In this document: piece by piece, positions 22,221 to 32,264 of the stretch
Numbering within the stretch: the stretch's first letter is position 1
Layout: each line of letters starts with the position of its first letter
Source of the DNA: Lucinisca nassula
Lineage: Eukaryota; Mollusca; Bivalvia; Lucinida; Lucinidae
NCBI GenBank assembly: GCA_963580285.1
Contig: OY757012.1
Span: forward strand, 172,009,994 to 172,073,993
Direction of reading: 5' to 3'
DNA: 64,000 bases
The notes under the pieces: model-generated
The model's database searches: none
What the model was told of the DNA's origin: nothing
Seen by the model: the letters and a program-made list of their open reading frames with translations, nothing else
Translations under genes and position numbers: made by a program

Positions 22221-22413
22221 TTTATCATATGACATTTAAAACGCATTTTATTCACGATTGTTTACAAAAATGTCAAAATTGCGCCATAAGTAAACGCGAC
22301 GTCGTTAAGGACGTCGTACATGTAACGTTACGGGACGTATCTAGCTAATTTGCATATTTAATCCACTAGTGGCGTTATTACATTCTCAGACGCGACGTCA
22401 TATGATAAATTTT
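22219..22413. mobile_element. Small element with TTTATCATATGAC inverted ends
   Basis: TTTATCATATGAC at the left and GTCATATGATAAA at the right are exact inverted repeats around about 170 bp rich in GACGTC-like motifs. The left end directly adjoins the palindrome at 22069-22220. Confidence 0.5.
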
Positions 22414-22813
22414 GATATTAACCATAGCCATTTCTACCATGTTCGCTTTGTAAGTTGGAAACCTCTTCAGATATTTTGATGAAACTTCACACAAATGTTC
22501 AGAACATACGAGTTGCAGAACACACAAACGTGACCGTGGCTAACAAACTTCTGGACTTATAGCCCTTTGAACATTGAAAGCCATAACTTATAATAGAATA
22601 AATAGCAGAAATAGGAAAACGTGAGAACAGTGTAATTTGACAGCTGAAATAAAAACAATTTCACACGCAATTCATACTCAAAAGGATAAAGTATATGGAG
22701 TAAAAATTCAATGGCTCGATTCCCAATGGATCGTTTACCATGGCTAATTAGAACTCGCTCTGTAGTCCTTCTGGAAGATTCATTTCCACAGCTGTAGATA
22801 TCTAAGAAGAATT

Positions 22814-23097
22814 TATTGCATTACGAAAACACGCCAATATAATTTTGACCCTCTCGAACCCCACTTTTATATAGAAAAACTGGGGTTTACAGGAGTAACT
22901 CTTATTTTTCTTATTTCTGCTCTTAAATATAGATTATGGTACTCGTTAGAACCGCCTCGATGAGGCGGTTCTAACGAGTACCCACAATCTATATATTGAG
23001 CAGAAAATAAGAAAAAATATCACAAATTATCCCTTCAAAATGTTCGCTTTTTCGGCAGTAAAGTTTACAATGTATTTGTATAGGCGTGTTTTCATAA
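22814..23097. mobile_element. M1 MITE, best-preserved copy
   Basis: The terminal repeats TTACGAAAACACGCCAATAT and ATAGGCGTGTTTTCATAA are inverted. The central hairpin is perfect over CGTTAGAACCGCCTC-GA-TGAGGCGGTTCTAACG and continues outward through ACTCG and CCCACAATCTATA. About 285 bp, non-coding. It defines the family ends. Confidence 0.8.
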
Positions 23098-23109
23098 TGG
23101 AGAGTTTTC

Positions 23110-23925
23110 GTGGTCTTTTTACCAAGAACAGCTACGTTACGTTTGTTCATTAACCCTTTTTGTAACAAATGGAATCTTCCTCCTTATATATGGCAGTGGT
23201 CCATTTCGAAATGTTGAGATGTCAGGTTGTGTTTTCTTCAATATGTGTTTGGAAAATGGCTGAACTTTTAGCAAACAGTGGAGGCTCTGATCAGCGGCGT
23301 CTGATCTGGGCCTGTACTGTTTGCGTGGGTACCCGTTTTGGGGTTTCTGGTTCTAAATGTGTTAACATGGCGCTTCAAGGCGATTCATATAGGGGCAAAC
23401 GACTCACATATATTTTATTAAAACAAAATAAAGCATAGCACTACATTGTTCCTATAATACTTCGTGGCGTGGTCCTATGACTACACTATAGCGGTTAGAA
23501 CTACACCTGTATCGGTCCTAGTGCTTTGCCAGCCATTGAAGTTTGACTAAAGTTGCACCGTTTATGATCTAGCTGCTTTCGATATTCATCGCAGTGGGCT
23601 AAACATTCAAAAGGTATCTTCATATTTACAGCTCAACATTTAAAATACAACATTGAGCATACATACTGCTGATTTGGTAGTCATCTCATGGCGCAAGACA
23701 TTATTACGTATAGAGAATAATCTACGTAATAGCTTGTGACAAAATCCAACTCCTGAATGCTCCCATTTTCAGTCGTGGGTATAAGGTTTGCTTTGCTTGT
23801 CGTAATCGTGTACTATAAGCACAGATTTAAGCACATAATAAGACGTTAAAAAGTACCTGCTTCAATACCCTTGGCTGGTTAACCGCGATCAACTGGGATC
23901 TCATCTAGCGGTCGCACAAGAAAGA
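23110..23925. other. Intronic sequence with dispersed-repeat blocks
   Basis: 23185-23330 contains blocks shared with 9620-9780. The remaining sequence shows no exon or element I can name. Confidence 0.4.
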
Positions 23926-24335
23926 AGACGATAAAGGTGGTACCTTTAAAAACCAGCGCATGGAATGTGCGCACCTTGATAGACAATGCTGGTTCAGACA
24001 AACAACAGCAACAAACAGCTCCAGTATGTAGAGAACTTCATTGTTAAAATGTCGAGATTGCAGAGGAAGGGCTTATAAAAGAAGTTGGTGTTGGCTACAT
24101 TTTCTTCTGGAGTGGACGCAAAAAGAAAAGCGGCGTGAAGCAGGAGTAGGCTTCACCATTCAATCACACCTTGTAAACAAGCTCTCAGGACTTCTTAAAG
24201 GTATAAATGGTCACCTGATGACCCCGAGACTACCATTATCTGGTAAGAGGCATGTAACTATTATAAGTGCCTATGCACCCACAATGACCGAGCCAGATGA
24301 GGTCAAAGACACGTTCTGTGTTGAACTGGATTCTG
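23926..24335 (+). pseudogene. LINE endonuclease domain relic (CFDP2-like)
   Basis: Translation across frameshifts gives SAWNVRTLID at about 23950, the start motif of apurinic-type endonucleases in non-LTR retrotransposons. Then come LIKEVGVGYIFFWSG, GVGFTIQSHLVNKLSGLLKG, LMTPRLPLSGKRHVTIISAY and APTMTEPDEVKDTF. These match the EN domain of the LINE proteins often annotated craniofacial development protein 2-like. A stop and at least two frameshifts are visible. The RT part is absent, the copy ending near 24335 at the reverse-oriented tandem repeat. Confidence 0.8.
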
Positions 24336-24870
24336 CAACGATAACTCCAAATGTAGGAAAATCAGAGTATGGTTCATATGTCCGGCACGTCGTCTCACGG
24401 TGCTACACATAAATGTGAAGTTTTGTGAAAATATCTCAAATGGTATCACAGTTATGGAGCGGACACGAACCTGATAGCAACAGCTATATTTCAAAGGTCA
24501 ATAACACAAAAAGTAGGAAAACCAGAGTTACGGTTTATATGTTCTGCCCTTTATCTCATGGTGCTCTAGAAATTTTTTAGTTGCATGGAAATATCTCAGA
24601 TGGTATCGAAGTTATGGAGCGGACACGAAAGTATGATAGAAATGGGTATGTTCAATGTTCAAAAGGTAACAACTCCAAAAGTAGGTAAATCAGAGTTACA
24701 GTTCATACGTTCTGCACGGCGTCTCATAGTGCTCTACATATCTGTGAAGATTTGTGAAAATATCAGAGTAATGGAGCGGATACGAAACTATGAGGCGCTG
24801 ACGGACGGACGGATGTACGGACGGTCGGACGAACTGACGGACACTCAACACATCGGCGGGTATAAGGTAA
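24336..24870 (-). repeat. ~165-bp tandem repeat element, reverse copy
   Basis: This is the same family as 21543-22068 read on the minus strand: TGTCCGCTCCATAAC complements, GGACGGACGG tail near 24805, closing with CGGCGGGTATAAGG, which matches the element's opening. Confidence 0.6.
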
Positions 24871-25869
24871 CTAATTAAATAAATCATAAAACATAAATAA
24901 ATAAAACACCATCCTTGAATCACTGCAATTTGTTTGCTTTACATAAATAGATAAGACAAGCATATAGGTTTCAATCTGTTTAATATAAACTATTGCATTT
25001 TTAGCTTCCTTTTTCTTTATAATACATGGGGCTACCAAGTTTTAATACGGTGTGTTTAAATTGATACTGAGGGCCATCATGACTCTATTGCCAATACCAA
25101 AAATAGTGCTCCGATAGGTTCAAGCTATACTGAGACAAATAGCTGCGCCGAGTTAAACTGCGGACACTTACAAATCTATATCTTTAATATGTTGTTTTCG
25201 CTAATGCGCCATTATGACAGTGTGTGTGTGTGTGAAAGATGGAGAGATGTTTATTATCAATAATTTTTATTATCAATATTGCCTGAAAACAAACAACTCC
25301 ACAGTAATTGACGTCATGTTCTTGTGTATGACAATTCAGGCTCCGACTGGTGTTTTTTTCTGTTCTGATGTAAGATTGTTTCATTAAGTATTTAATATGG
25401 CGCTGTTTATATTCAAATGCCGTTTCCCGCCAAATTTAATGTGGAGGGAAATTCAGGCCTCAGCATCATTCGAATCTAAATTAAAATCGCAAAAAGGCCA
25501 CCGTATAGAGTAGGAAACAGCTTTATCTTTCCTGCCGTTTTCTGTCCATCAAACAACGCCGCGTTATTGTTTGCGCCACTGATTAATTTAAGCGCGATTT
25601 ACCCTATGGTCAAATAAACCGGCATTATATATCTGTCGAAAATAAGATAATTTGACACACAAACATATGTTTTGTAACTATTTTATATTAAAAATGAAAA
25701 CATATTTAGCTTGAAACGCAACGGCAAACGACGTCAAATTCGTTTGAACGTTTTGTGTTTGGAAAACAAAAGCGCACCAGATTTAGACGTTGCATCAAAC
25801 AGTTAAGCCCACACGTACTATGGGACTTCCCATTGAAACTTATCACTGCAGTTGCTTATCTTATTCCAG
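24871..25869. other. Unassigned intronic sequence
   Basis: Only a short (TG)n run at 25220-25234. 25400-25760 is slightly richer in GCG and lacks known repeats, but I see no exon in it. Confidence 0.4.
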
Positions 25870-26005
25870 ATCCAAGATACAGAACTCTGCAATAATATTG
25901 AAATGCAAGCAGTAGAACAGTATCAAACAGCCGTCGACATTTATTTCACTACAACTACTTTGTATAATGGGAGAGGCTTTTTGATATTCTACAAAAAGGT
26001 CGAAG
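25870..26005 (+). CDS. CUB domain second-half exon with a GC donor
   Basis: The acceptor CTTATCTTATTCCAG is followed in phase 0 by 45 codons: TELCNN (Cys4), TAVDIYFTTTTLYNGRGFLI and FYKKVE, matching the final CUB strands and G-x-GF. No GT donor fits. The best site is AAG|GCAAGT, a good GC-AG type donor, leaving in phase 1. That phase exactly fits the next exon at 50666. Without splicing the frame ends about 10 codons later at TAA. It pairs with 19612-19793 to make a complete four-cysteine CUB module flanked by phase-1 introns. Confidence 0.75.
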
Positions 26006-26787
26006 GCAAGTATGGCCAGAATTTCTCCGACGTATAAAGTACGAAAATAAGGCTATACCAGTTAAAACAAAAAATGAGTTAAGAATAAATAACAAAAATG
26101 AAACGGAAAATTCGGTTTTACTGAAACTAATTCTAAGCAAAGTGCGTGCGCCTTTCTACTGTATACTGTAGAACTTTAACTCAAAGTAGCAAATAATGCT
26201 GAAGAAACTACAAATTTAATCGGTACGAACCAAAGCTATTAGGATCACTCACCGTCTGTCACCCACCCGTTAGTCTTCCGGGTTCCACATATTCTTATGT
26301 TTAATTGTATTTCATATAAGCCACACAGATTTTGTGCTAAATATCTGATGTTCTGTCCGGTCTTGATCTATTTAATGCAGAGACCAATTTTGCTTCCTTA
26401 TAGTTCCGTCTAAACTCCATTCTTCAAAGGATATTACATAAACTACTGGCCGGATATAAGTCAGTCTTTTCCATTCTATTCAGAATCTCTGTGAACTGAT
26501 TGAACAAAGTATTTTTCAAACGATGTTGGTCAGGTCTACAAGATGGCGAACTCGCACAATTAGAGCTAAACTCCCATGGGAATTCTCTTCCGAAGAAGCA
26601 AAGACTCGACGATACTAAATCAAAGTATCGCAATACACACGGCCAGCCTGCTCGCAAAGCTCATATTTCTTCATTGTTTGTCGTACAGTTGTACATAAAC
26701 ACGCAGCCCCTCCGCACTGATGGGATTTTATCGCTTCACTACCTTAAAAGATTAATTCCCTAAAACCAGTGTTCCATATCTTTTAAG
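26006..26787. other. Start of the large repeat-filled intron
   Basis: No additional exon is recognised. The open frames here show no domain or coding-like composition. The intron inferred from splice phases runs to 50665. Confidence 0.4.
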
Positions 26788-26940
26788 AAGCCTCCGTGGT
26801 CGAGTGGTTACGCTACTCGCCTTGTAAACCAGGGGTCGCAGGTTCGATTCCGGGCTTCTCCAGACTTTCGGATGAGGTCCCGTCTCCGTATGACCTTAGC
26901 TGTTGGTGGGACGTATAACTGAAACACTCACTCACTCCAT
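26788..26940 (+). mobile_element. tRNA-derived SINE
   Basis: A tRNA-like head has GAAGCCT/GGCTTC acceptor pairing, an A-box-like TGGTCGAGTGG and B-box GGTTCGATTCC. It is followed by a non-tRNA body (GATGAGGTCCCGTCTCC, GTTGGTGGGACGTATAAC) and a CACTCACTCACTC tail. The T stem is mispaired, so it is a SINE rather than a tRNA gene. Confidence 0.8.
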
Positions 26941-27107
26941 ATCTTTAAACGTTTTCCCTTCCTGCATGATTTTCAAAGAGTAGTTTTTCATTTTAAGCCT
27001 CTCCATCTAATATTGCATTATTTTTGCGTGAAGTGTTTCCATCTGATCAGTAAAATATCGCCATGGACTTACAAATTAACAAACTAATTTCGGTATAATC
27101 TATGTAT

Positions 27108-28240
27108 CTGTTGTGGATGGATTTGCTTCTTGCAAAATGCATGATAAACGCCATGATTTTGATTTTGAGATTGGAAATTTTCCTTTCTTAGATGGTGATA
27201 TTCCTCGTGCGGCATCCTATAGTATATTTCGCAATTAATTCGATTTGCTAGAGTGTCTAATCATGTAACTGACTTTAACACTCGCAATAAATTGTTAACT
27301 GCTTAACTTCTTAATCAGGGTTATTGGTATCATAAACAACGCAAAGCCTTTTCAAAATTTATAGACGGCATTCCGATTTAATTTCAAAATTCAATGTTGG
27401 ACTTTAATCGCTTCTGCAACAAGGTCTATCGGAACCGGAATTTTATGGTAACTTAGTATATAAATTCAGAAAATATATAATTGCAATGACTTCAGCACCC
27501 AATTTCGTAAAATCATTCTTCGATATAAAACGCTTGGGTACAAAATAAATGTTATACGACAGACTGCTTGCATTGTAGTTAATCCAATCACGGTTGACAA
27601 CTTTGCATCCCTCTTTAGTTGCCCGCCAGTGGGTGAGGCCTCTGATTCTATGACGGTTCCAGGGTAAAGGCTTACTGCGAATTAGAGAGAATCTTGTTTT
27701 TTGTAGTGTTGGTTGGTCTCTGGTAGGGCCCATCAGAGTCTAACTGTTGGTTTTCATTTGCTCCAGCATGTTAATGGTTTCTTGCTCTCGAGTCCTCGCC
27801 GATGATTATGTCTCTGAGGTTGTTTGATTTTTGTGTTCACGGAGATGTTGTTCTGATGAGTAAAGAGGCCTTCATGCGGACTGAAAAAATTATTTGTCCA
27901 AAATGCGACGGAAGTAACGGCGAGGATTGTGGCCACGTAAATTCGATTTAAGCCCCACCCCCACCCAGTGGAATTCGTTTCACTGACCGTTCCAAGACGG
28001 TTCTTCTGTCGCGGTTTGTTTTTGTTATGGCTTATCTTTTAGTGTGTGTATCGCTTATATTATGTTGTTTTGGATTGAGCATGTTGTGGGAAAGTAAGTG
28101 TCCTTTTGGCTTTCCGCTATTGATGTTTTCTTTAGCGTCTAGTTGTTTCATGTTAATTTGTGTTTCTTTCCCTTTGGTGTCTCTGATCGGAACTATTGGT
28201 TTATTGTATCGATTCCTGATCATTGCCTACACTTTTATTT
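27108..28240 (+). pseudogene. PLE-A copy: RT C-terminus and complete 3' UTR
   Basis: It begins in the post-RT box (VDGFASCKMHDKRHDFDFEI), proceeds through YRYHKQRKAF-like sequence and the conserved C-terminal FASLF-x-CPPVG to the stop near 27665, then a full A-type UTR ending CATTGCCTACACTTTTATTT. Several in-frame stops make it a pseudogene. The UTR includes the ACGGAGATGTTG/CTGATGAG block and a CCCCACCCCCACCC tract. Confidence 0.8.
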
Positions 28241-29115
28241 TTTAGCTCACATGTCACGTAGTGACAAGGTGAGCTTTTGTGATCACTTTTCGTCCGTCGT
28301 CCGTGCGTGCGTGCGTCGGTAAACAATTATTCAAACAACATCTCTTCCTAATCTCTTCCTGATCGGATTTTGACGAAACTCAACAGGATTCATCCTTAGG
28401 TGGTCCCCTTTCAGAGTCGTTCAAATGGTTCCAGTCTGTTGCACATCTAGGTCACAGGAGCTAAAAACACATTTTTAAATGAAAATTTAAAAATCTTCTT
28501 CTCTGAAACCGCAAGGCCCAGGTCTTTGATATTTGGTATGAAGCTTCATCTAGTGGAACTCAACCAAGATTGTTCAAATTATAGCCCTGGGGCCCAAAAT
28601 TCCCCCGCTCCGGGGCCCTTTTGTGTTTCTTAGGCTTATATAGGGAAAATCTTGAAAAATCTTCTTCTCTGAAACCGCAAGGCCCAGGTCTTTGATATTT
28701 GGTATGAAGCTTCATCTAGTGGACCTCTACTAAGATTGTTCAAATTATAGCCATGGGGCCAAAAATGCCCCCGTATCGGGGCCCTTTGGTTTTACATAGG
28801 CTTATAGGGACTTTTTTAAAGAATCTTCTTCTCTGAAACCGCAATGCCCAGGTCTTTGATATTTAGTAGGAAGCTTCAGCTAGTGGACCGCTACCAAAAC
28901 TGTTCAACTTATAGCTGTGTGGCCGAAAATGCCCCTGCGCCGGGGCCCTTTGGTTTTACATAGACTTATATACGAAAAATCTTCAAAAATCTTCTTCTCT
29001 GAAACCGCAAGGCCAAGGTCTTTGATATTTGGTATGAATATGTTCTATAAAAGGATTATCCTTTGGAAGCAAGGAATACACCACAAATGAAAAATATGGA
29101 GTGTATATATTTTCT

Positions 29116-29161
29116 GGGCCAGACTAGCTAGTTTCGGCCAATTAGGCCTCATAAGTGACCC
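29116..29161 (-). ncRNA. Hammerhead ribozyme, one core change
   Basis: On the minus strand: stem I GGGTCA/TGGCCC (six pairs, one wobble), core CTTATGA (consensus CUGAUGA, one change), stem II GGCC-TAATT-GGCC, GAAA, and a minimal stem III from ACTAGCTAGT, with cleavage expected after the following C. It is 46 nt, the same size and plan as the plus-strand copy at 29734. The core substitution should impair self-cleavage. Very short stem III is typical of hammerheads in Penelope-like elements and retrozymes. Confidence 0.75.
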
Positions 29162-29733
29162 TCAGATAAGGGCTCCGGGGCCCTTTGGTTTTACATAGGC
29201 TTATATAGGAAAAATCTTTATAAATCTTCTCTGAAACCGCAAGGCCCAGGTCTTTGATATTTGGTGAAACTTCATCTAATTGGCCTCTATCAAGATTATT
29301 TAAATTATAGCCTGGGGCCAAAATTGCCCCCGCCCTGGTGCCCTTTGGTTTAACATAGGCTTATGTATGGAATATCTTTAAAAATCTTCTTCTCTGAAAC
29401 CGCAAGGCCCAGGTCTTTGATATTTGATATGAAGCTTCATCTAGAGGACCTCTACCAATATTGTTCAAATTATAGCTCTGTGGCCAAAATGCCCCTGCGC
29501 CGGGGCCCTTTGGTCTTACATAGTGCAGTTTATATTTTACTTTTGGTCCTTTGAGATCAGCGTGAATATTCTGAGAAATCAGAAATATATTATTGCTTTA
29601 GACTCATATTCTAGACAGGTTTTTAATTATTTGGACCCCATTTTGATTTATATCAGTCTTTGAATCGACTGCCTATTCAAAATTCGCAAAATTGCAGTAT
29701 GTTTCCTCTGGCTTTCTTTGCCGGATCATTACA

Positions 29734-29779
29734 GGGTCACTGATGAGGCTTTATTAGCCGAAACTACGTAGTATGACCC
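29734..29779 (+). ncRNA. Hammerhead ribozyme with intact core
   Basis: Stem I GGGTCA (29734-29739) pairs with TGACCC (29774-29779). CTGATGA is at 29740-29746. Stem II is GGCT (29747-29750) with AGCC (29756-29759) around TTATT. GAAA is at 29760-29763. The palindrome ACTACGTAGT (29763-29772) forms stem III with almost no loop. The cleavage site is expected after A29773 (GTA). All conserved core positions are present. The tiny stem III suggests activity as a dimer, as known for hammerheads of Penelope-like elements. It lies in a 310-bp non-array insert within tandem element 1. Confidence 0.85.
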
Positions 29780-30522
29780 ATCTTCTTTCTTATGAATGTT
29801 TTCATTGACCTTAAAGGAACCCATTTTTGATTTTTATTATATATGGAAAATCTTTAAAAATCATCTTCTCTGAAACCGCAAGTCCCAGGTCTTCGATATT
29901 TGATATGAAGCTTCATCTAATGGACCTTTGCCAAGATTGTTCAAGTTATAGCCCTTTGGCCAAAACTGTCCCCACCCGGGGCCCTTTGGTTTTACATTGA
30001 CTTATATCGGGAAAATCTTTAAAAATCATCTTGTGTGAAACCGCAAGGCCCAGGTCTTCGATAGTTGATATGAAGCTTCAACTTGTGGACCTCTACCAAG
30101 ATTGTTTAAATTATAGCCCCGGGGCAAAAAATACCCCCGTGCCGGGGCCCACCAGTTTTACATGGACTTATATAGCGAAACCCTTTAAAAGTCTTCTTCT
30201 CTGAAACCAGAAGGCCCAGGTGTCTGATATTAGGTGTGAAGCTTGATCTGGTGGACTTCTATCAAGATTGTTCAAATTATATCCCCGGGGTCAAAAATGC
30301 TCTCGCCCCGGGGCCCTTTGTTTTACATAGGTTTATATAGGGAAAATCTTTACATAGGTTTATATAGGGAAAATCTTTAAAAATCTTCTTCTCTGAAACC
30401 GCAAGGCCCATGTCTTAGATATTTAGCAGGAAGCTTCATCTAGTGGACCTCTACCAAGATTTTCAATGTATAGCCCTAGGGCCAAAATGCCCCTTCTCCG
30501 GGGCCCTTTGGTTTTACATAGG

Positions 30523-30786
30523 CACCCCCAGTGGAATTCGTTTCCGCTGACCGTTCCAAGGTGGTTCTTTTGTCGCGGTTTATTTTTGTTATTGTTTGTC
30601 TTTGGGTATTTGTGTCGCTTATATTATTTTGTTTTGGATAGCTTATTGGCCATTTTGTGGGAAAGTTACTGTCCTTTTGGCTTTCCGCTGTTGGTGTTTC
30701 CGTTGGGGTCTGTTGTTTCATGTTTGTGCTTCTTTCCCTTTGGTGTCTCTGATGGGAGCTGTGGGTTTGGTTAATTATATCGATTG
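30523..30786 (+). mobile_element. PLE-A UTR fragment in tandem element 1
   Basis: An A-type UTR from CCCCCAGTGGAATTCG to TATATCGATT. The last about 40 bp of the usual terminus are missing, so this copy is truncated at both ends. Confidence 0.7.
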
Positions 30787-31174
30787 GACCTCTACCAAAA
30801 TTGTTCAAATTAGTGCTCAGGGGCCAAAAATGGGCCCACCCCTGAGCCCACTTGTTTTACATAGACTAATATTTGGAAAACCTTTGAAAATCTTCTTGTC
30901 TGATATCAAAGGCCATGGTCTTTGATATTTTGTATAAAGTTTTGTCTGGTGGATTTCTACAAAGATTGTTCAAATTATAGCCCTGGGGCCAAAAATGGCC
31001 GCGCCCTGGGACCCGCAGGTTTTATATAGACTTGTATAAGGAAAACCTTTAAAAATTTTCTTGTCTGAAACTAGAAGGCTACCTTCTTTGATATTTGTTA
31101 TGAAGTTTCACCTTTTAGACCACTACCAAGATTATGCAAATTATAGCATGGGGTCAATAATGGCTGTCCCCGGG

Positions 31175-31780
31175 GCCATTGAAAATTAAAACGGGTAGAT
31201 TTTCTGGCCTAAGCGTTGAGGATAGAATATGTCAAGTTTGTAATGAAATGCGATGGAGGATGAACTGCACTTTTTATTTCATTGTCAAATACACAATGAT
31301 ATCAGAATATCCCTTATTAATAAGACAGAAAATAGAGAATCCGGTTTTAATGCAATGCCAGATCTAGAAAAACTTAAACTTGTCTTGAGAAATAAAGAAA
31401 GGGAATGTGCAAGATTTATAGTCAGTGCAATGATCAGGAGGACATCTGACAAAATCCAAATGTCAACGACTGTTGGCTGTCGTCGCGCGCCGCTAGGCTT
31501 CGTCAGCGAGATGACTAGCGACGGGTGGTAACGGCCAGCAGTAGCCATAAACCTCAAATTACAGAGTTAATAATGTACATATAAGAAGCATCCGTCTGAA
31601 TTCTGCGAGCATGCAATGAAAATTTGATCTGAAAATGCATATATACTGTGTAAAGTTGTTTCATATGTTTAAATTAAGTGACATATAGGCCCAATGCGGC
31701 CGGGTGTTACATACTTTTGCTGCTTTGTTTGTATCATGCCACACATGTCACTATAATAAAATTATGTTATGTTATGTTAC
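31175..31780 (+). pseudogene. LINE RT C-terminal relic with 3' tail
   Basis: Residues TGRFSGLSVEDRICQVCNE, then after a frameshift MEDELHFLFHCQIHND and LVLRNKERECARFIVSAM, match the C-terminus of jockey/CR1-like LINE RTs, where CxxC...HxxxxC forms a zinc knuckle. The stop is followed by about 290 bp of 3' UTR and an ATGTTATGTTATGTT tail. It is a 5'-truncated insertion inside tandem element 1. Confidence 0.75.
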
Positions 31781-31844
31781 CCTATGGATCAGGTGAGCGA
31801 CCCAGGGCCATCATGACCCTCTTGTTTATATAAATAAATCTGAA

Positions 31845-32260
31845 GGCAATTATCTATCTCACATATCCAATCAGAGATACCAAAGGAAAATAAACACGAT
31901 TATGAAGTAACTAAACTTAATGAAAACGTCACTATCGGATAGCAGACAGTTCCTGCCCCGCAAAATGGCCAAAATGGCTATCCAAAATGTAAAGATATAT
32001 CCTATACATAGCTGCAAAGACAAATTATAACAAATAATAAACCACGACCGAAGAACCGTCTTGGAATCAACAATGAGGACTCGAGAGCCAGAAATCAACA
32101 GACAAAGCATCAGGCACCAACCTACTTACTTAAAAGTCTTCCGGCTGCAACCTGCATTGTGTCTGAGACCCGAATCGCCGGCGTGTAGCAAAAGAGAGGG
32201 AAGCAAAGGTGTCAGCAGTGATTGCGTTAACAGCAATGCATGTTGTCTGTGTTTTACCCA
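31845..32260 (-). mobile_element. Diverged PLE-A 3' UTR with internal deletion
   Basis: This older copy jumps from AAGAACCGTCTTGGAA directly to CAATGAGGACTCGAGAG, losing the TAAATCGATTTTAC-CTGATGAG section, then continues to GTGTCAGCAGTGATTGCG in the RT C-terminal coding region. Confidence 0.65.
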
Positions 32261-32264
32261 TTTT

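Larger units (their letters stand above)
28244..31828 (+). mobile_element. Tandem-array element 1 (~165-bp units), with inserts
   Basis: It opens AGCTCACATGTCACGTAGTG / ACAAGGTGAGCT, a 32-bp palindrome, then a CGTGCGTGCGTGC run. Units contain TCTCTGAAACCGCAAGGCCC, TTTGATATTTGGTATGAAGC, CTACCAAGATTGTTCAAATT and CGGGGCCCTTTGGTTTTAC. It closes ATGGATCAGGTGAGCGACCC plus AGGGCCATCATGACCCTCTTG, a second hairpin. The hairpin-capped tandem-core layout resembles pearl/Helentron-type non-autonomous elements of bivalves (assignment inferred). Inserts: hammerhead segments (29033-29165, 29520-29835), a PLE-A (30523-30786) and a LINE relic (31175-31780). Confidence 0.75.

Noticed and set aside
26790..26865. 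tRNA gene
   Set aside because: T stem mispaired and followed by a SINE body and tail, so annotated as a SINE.
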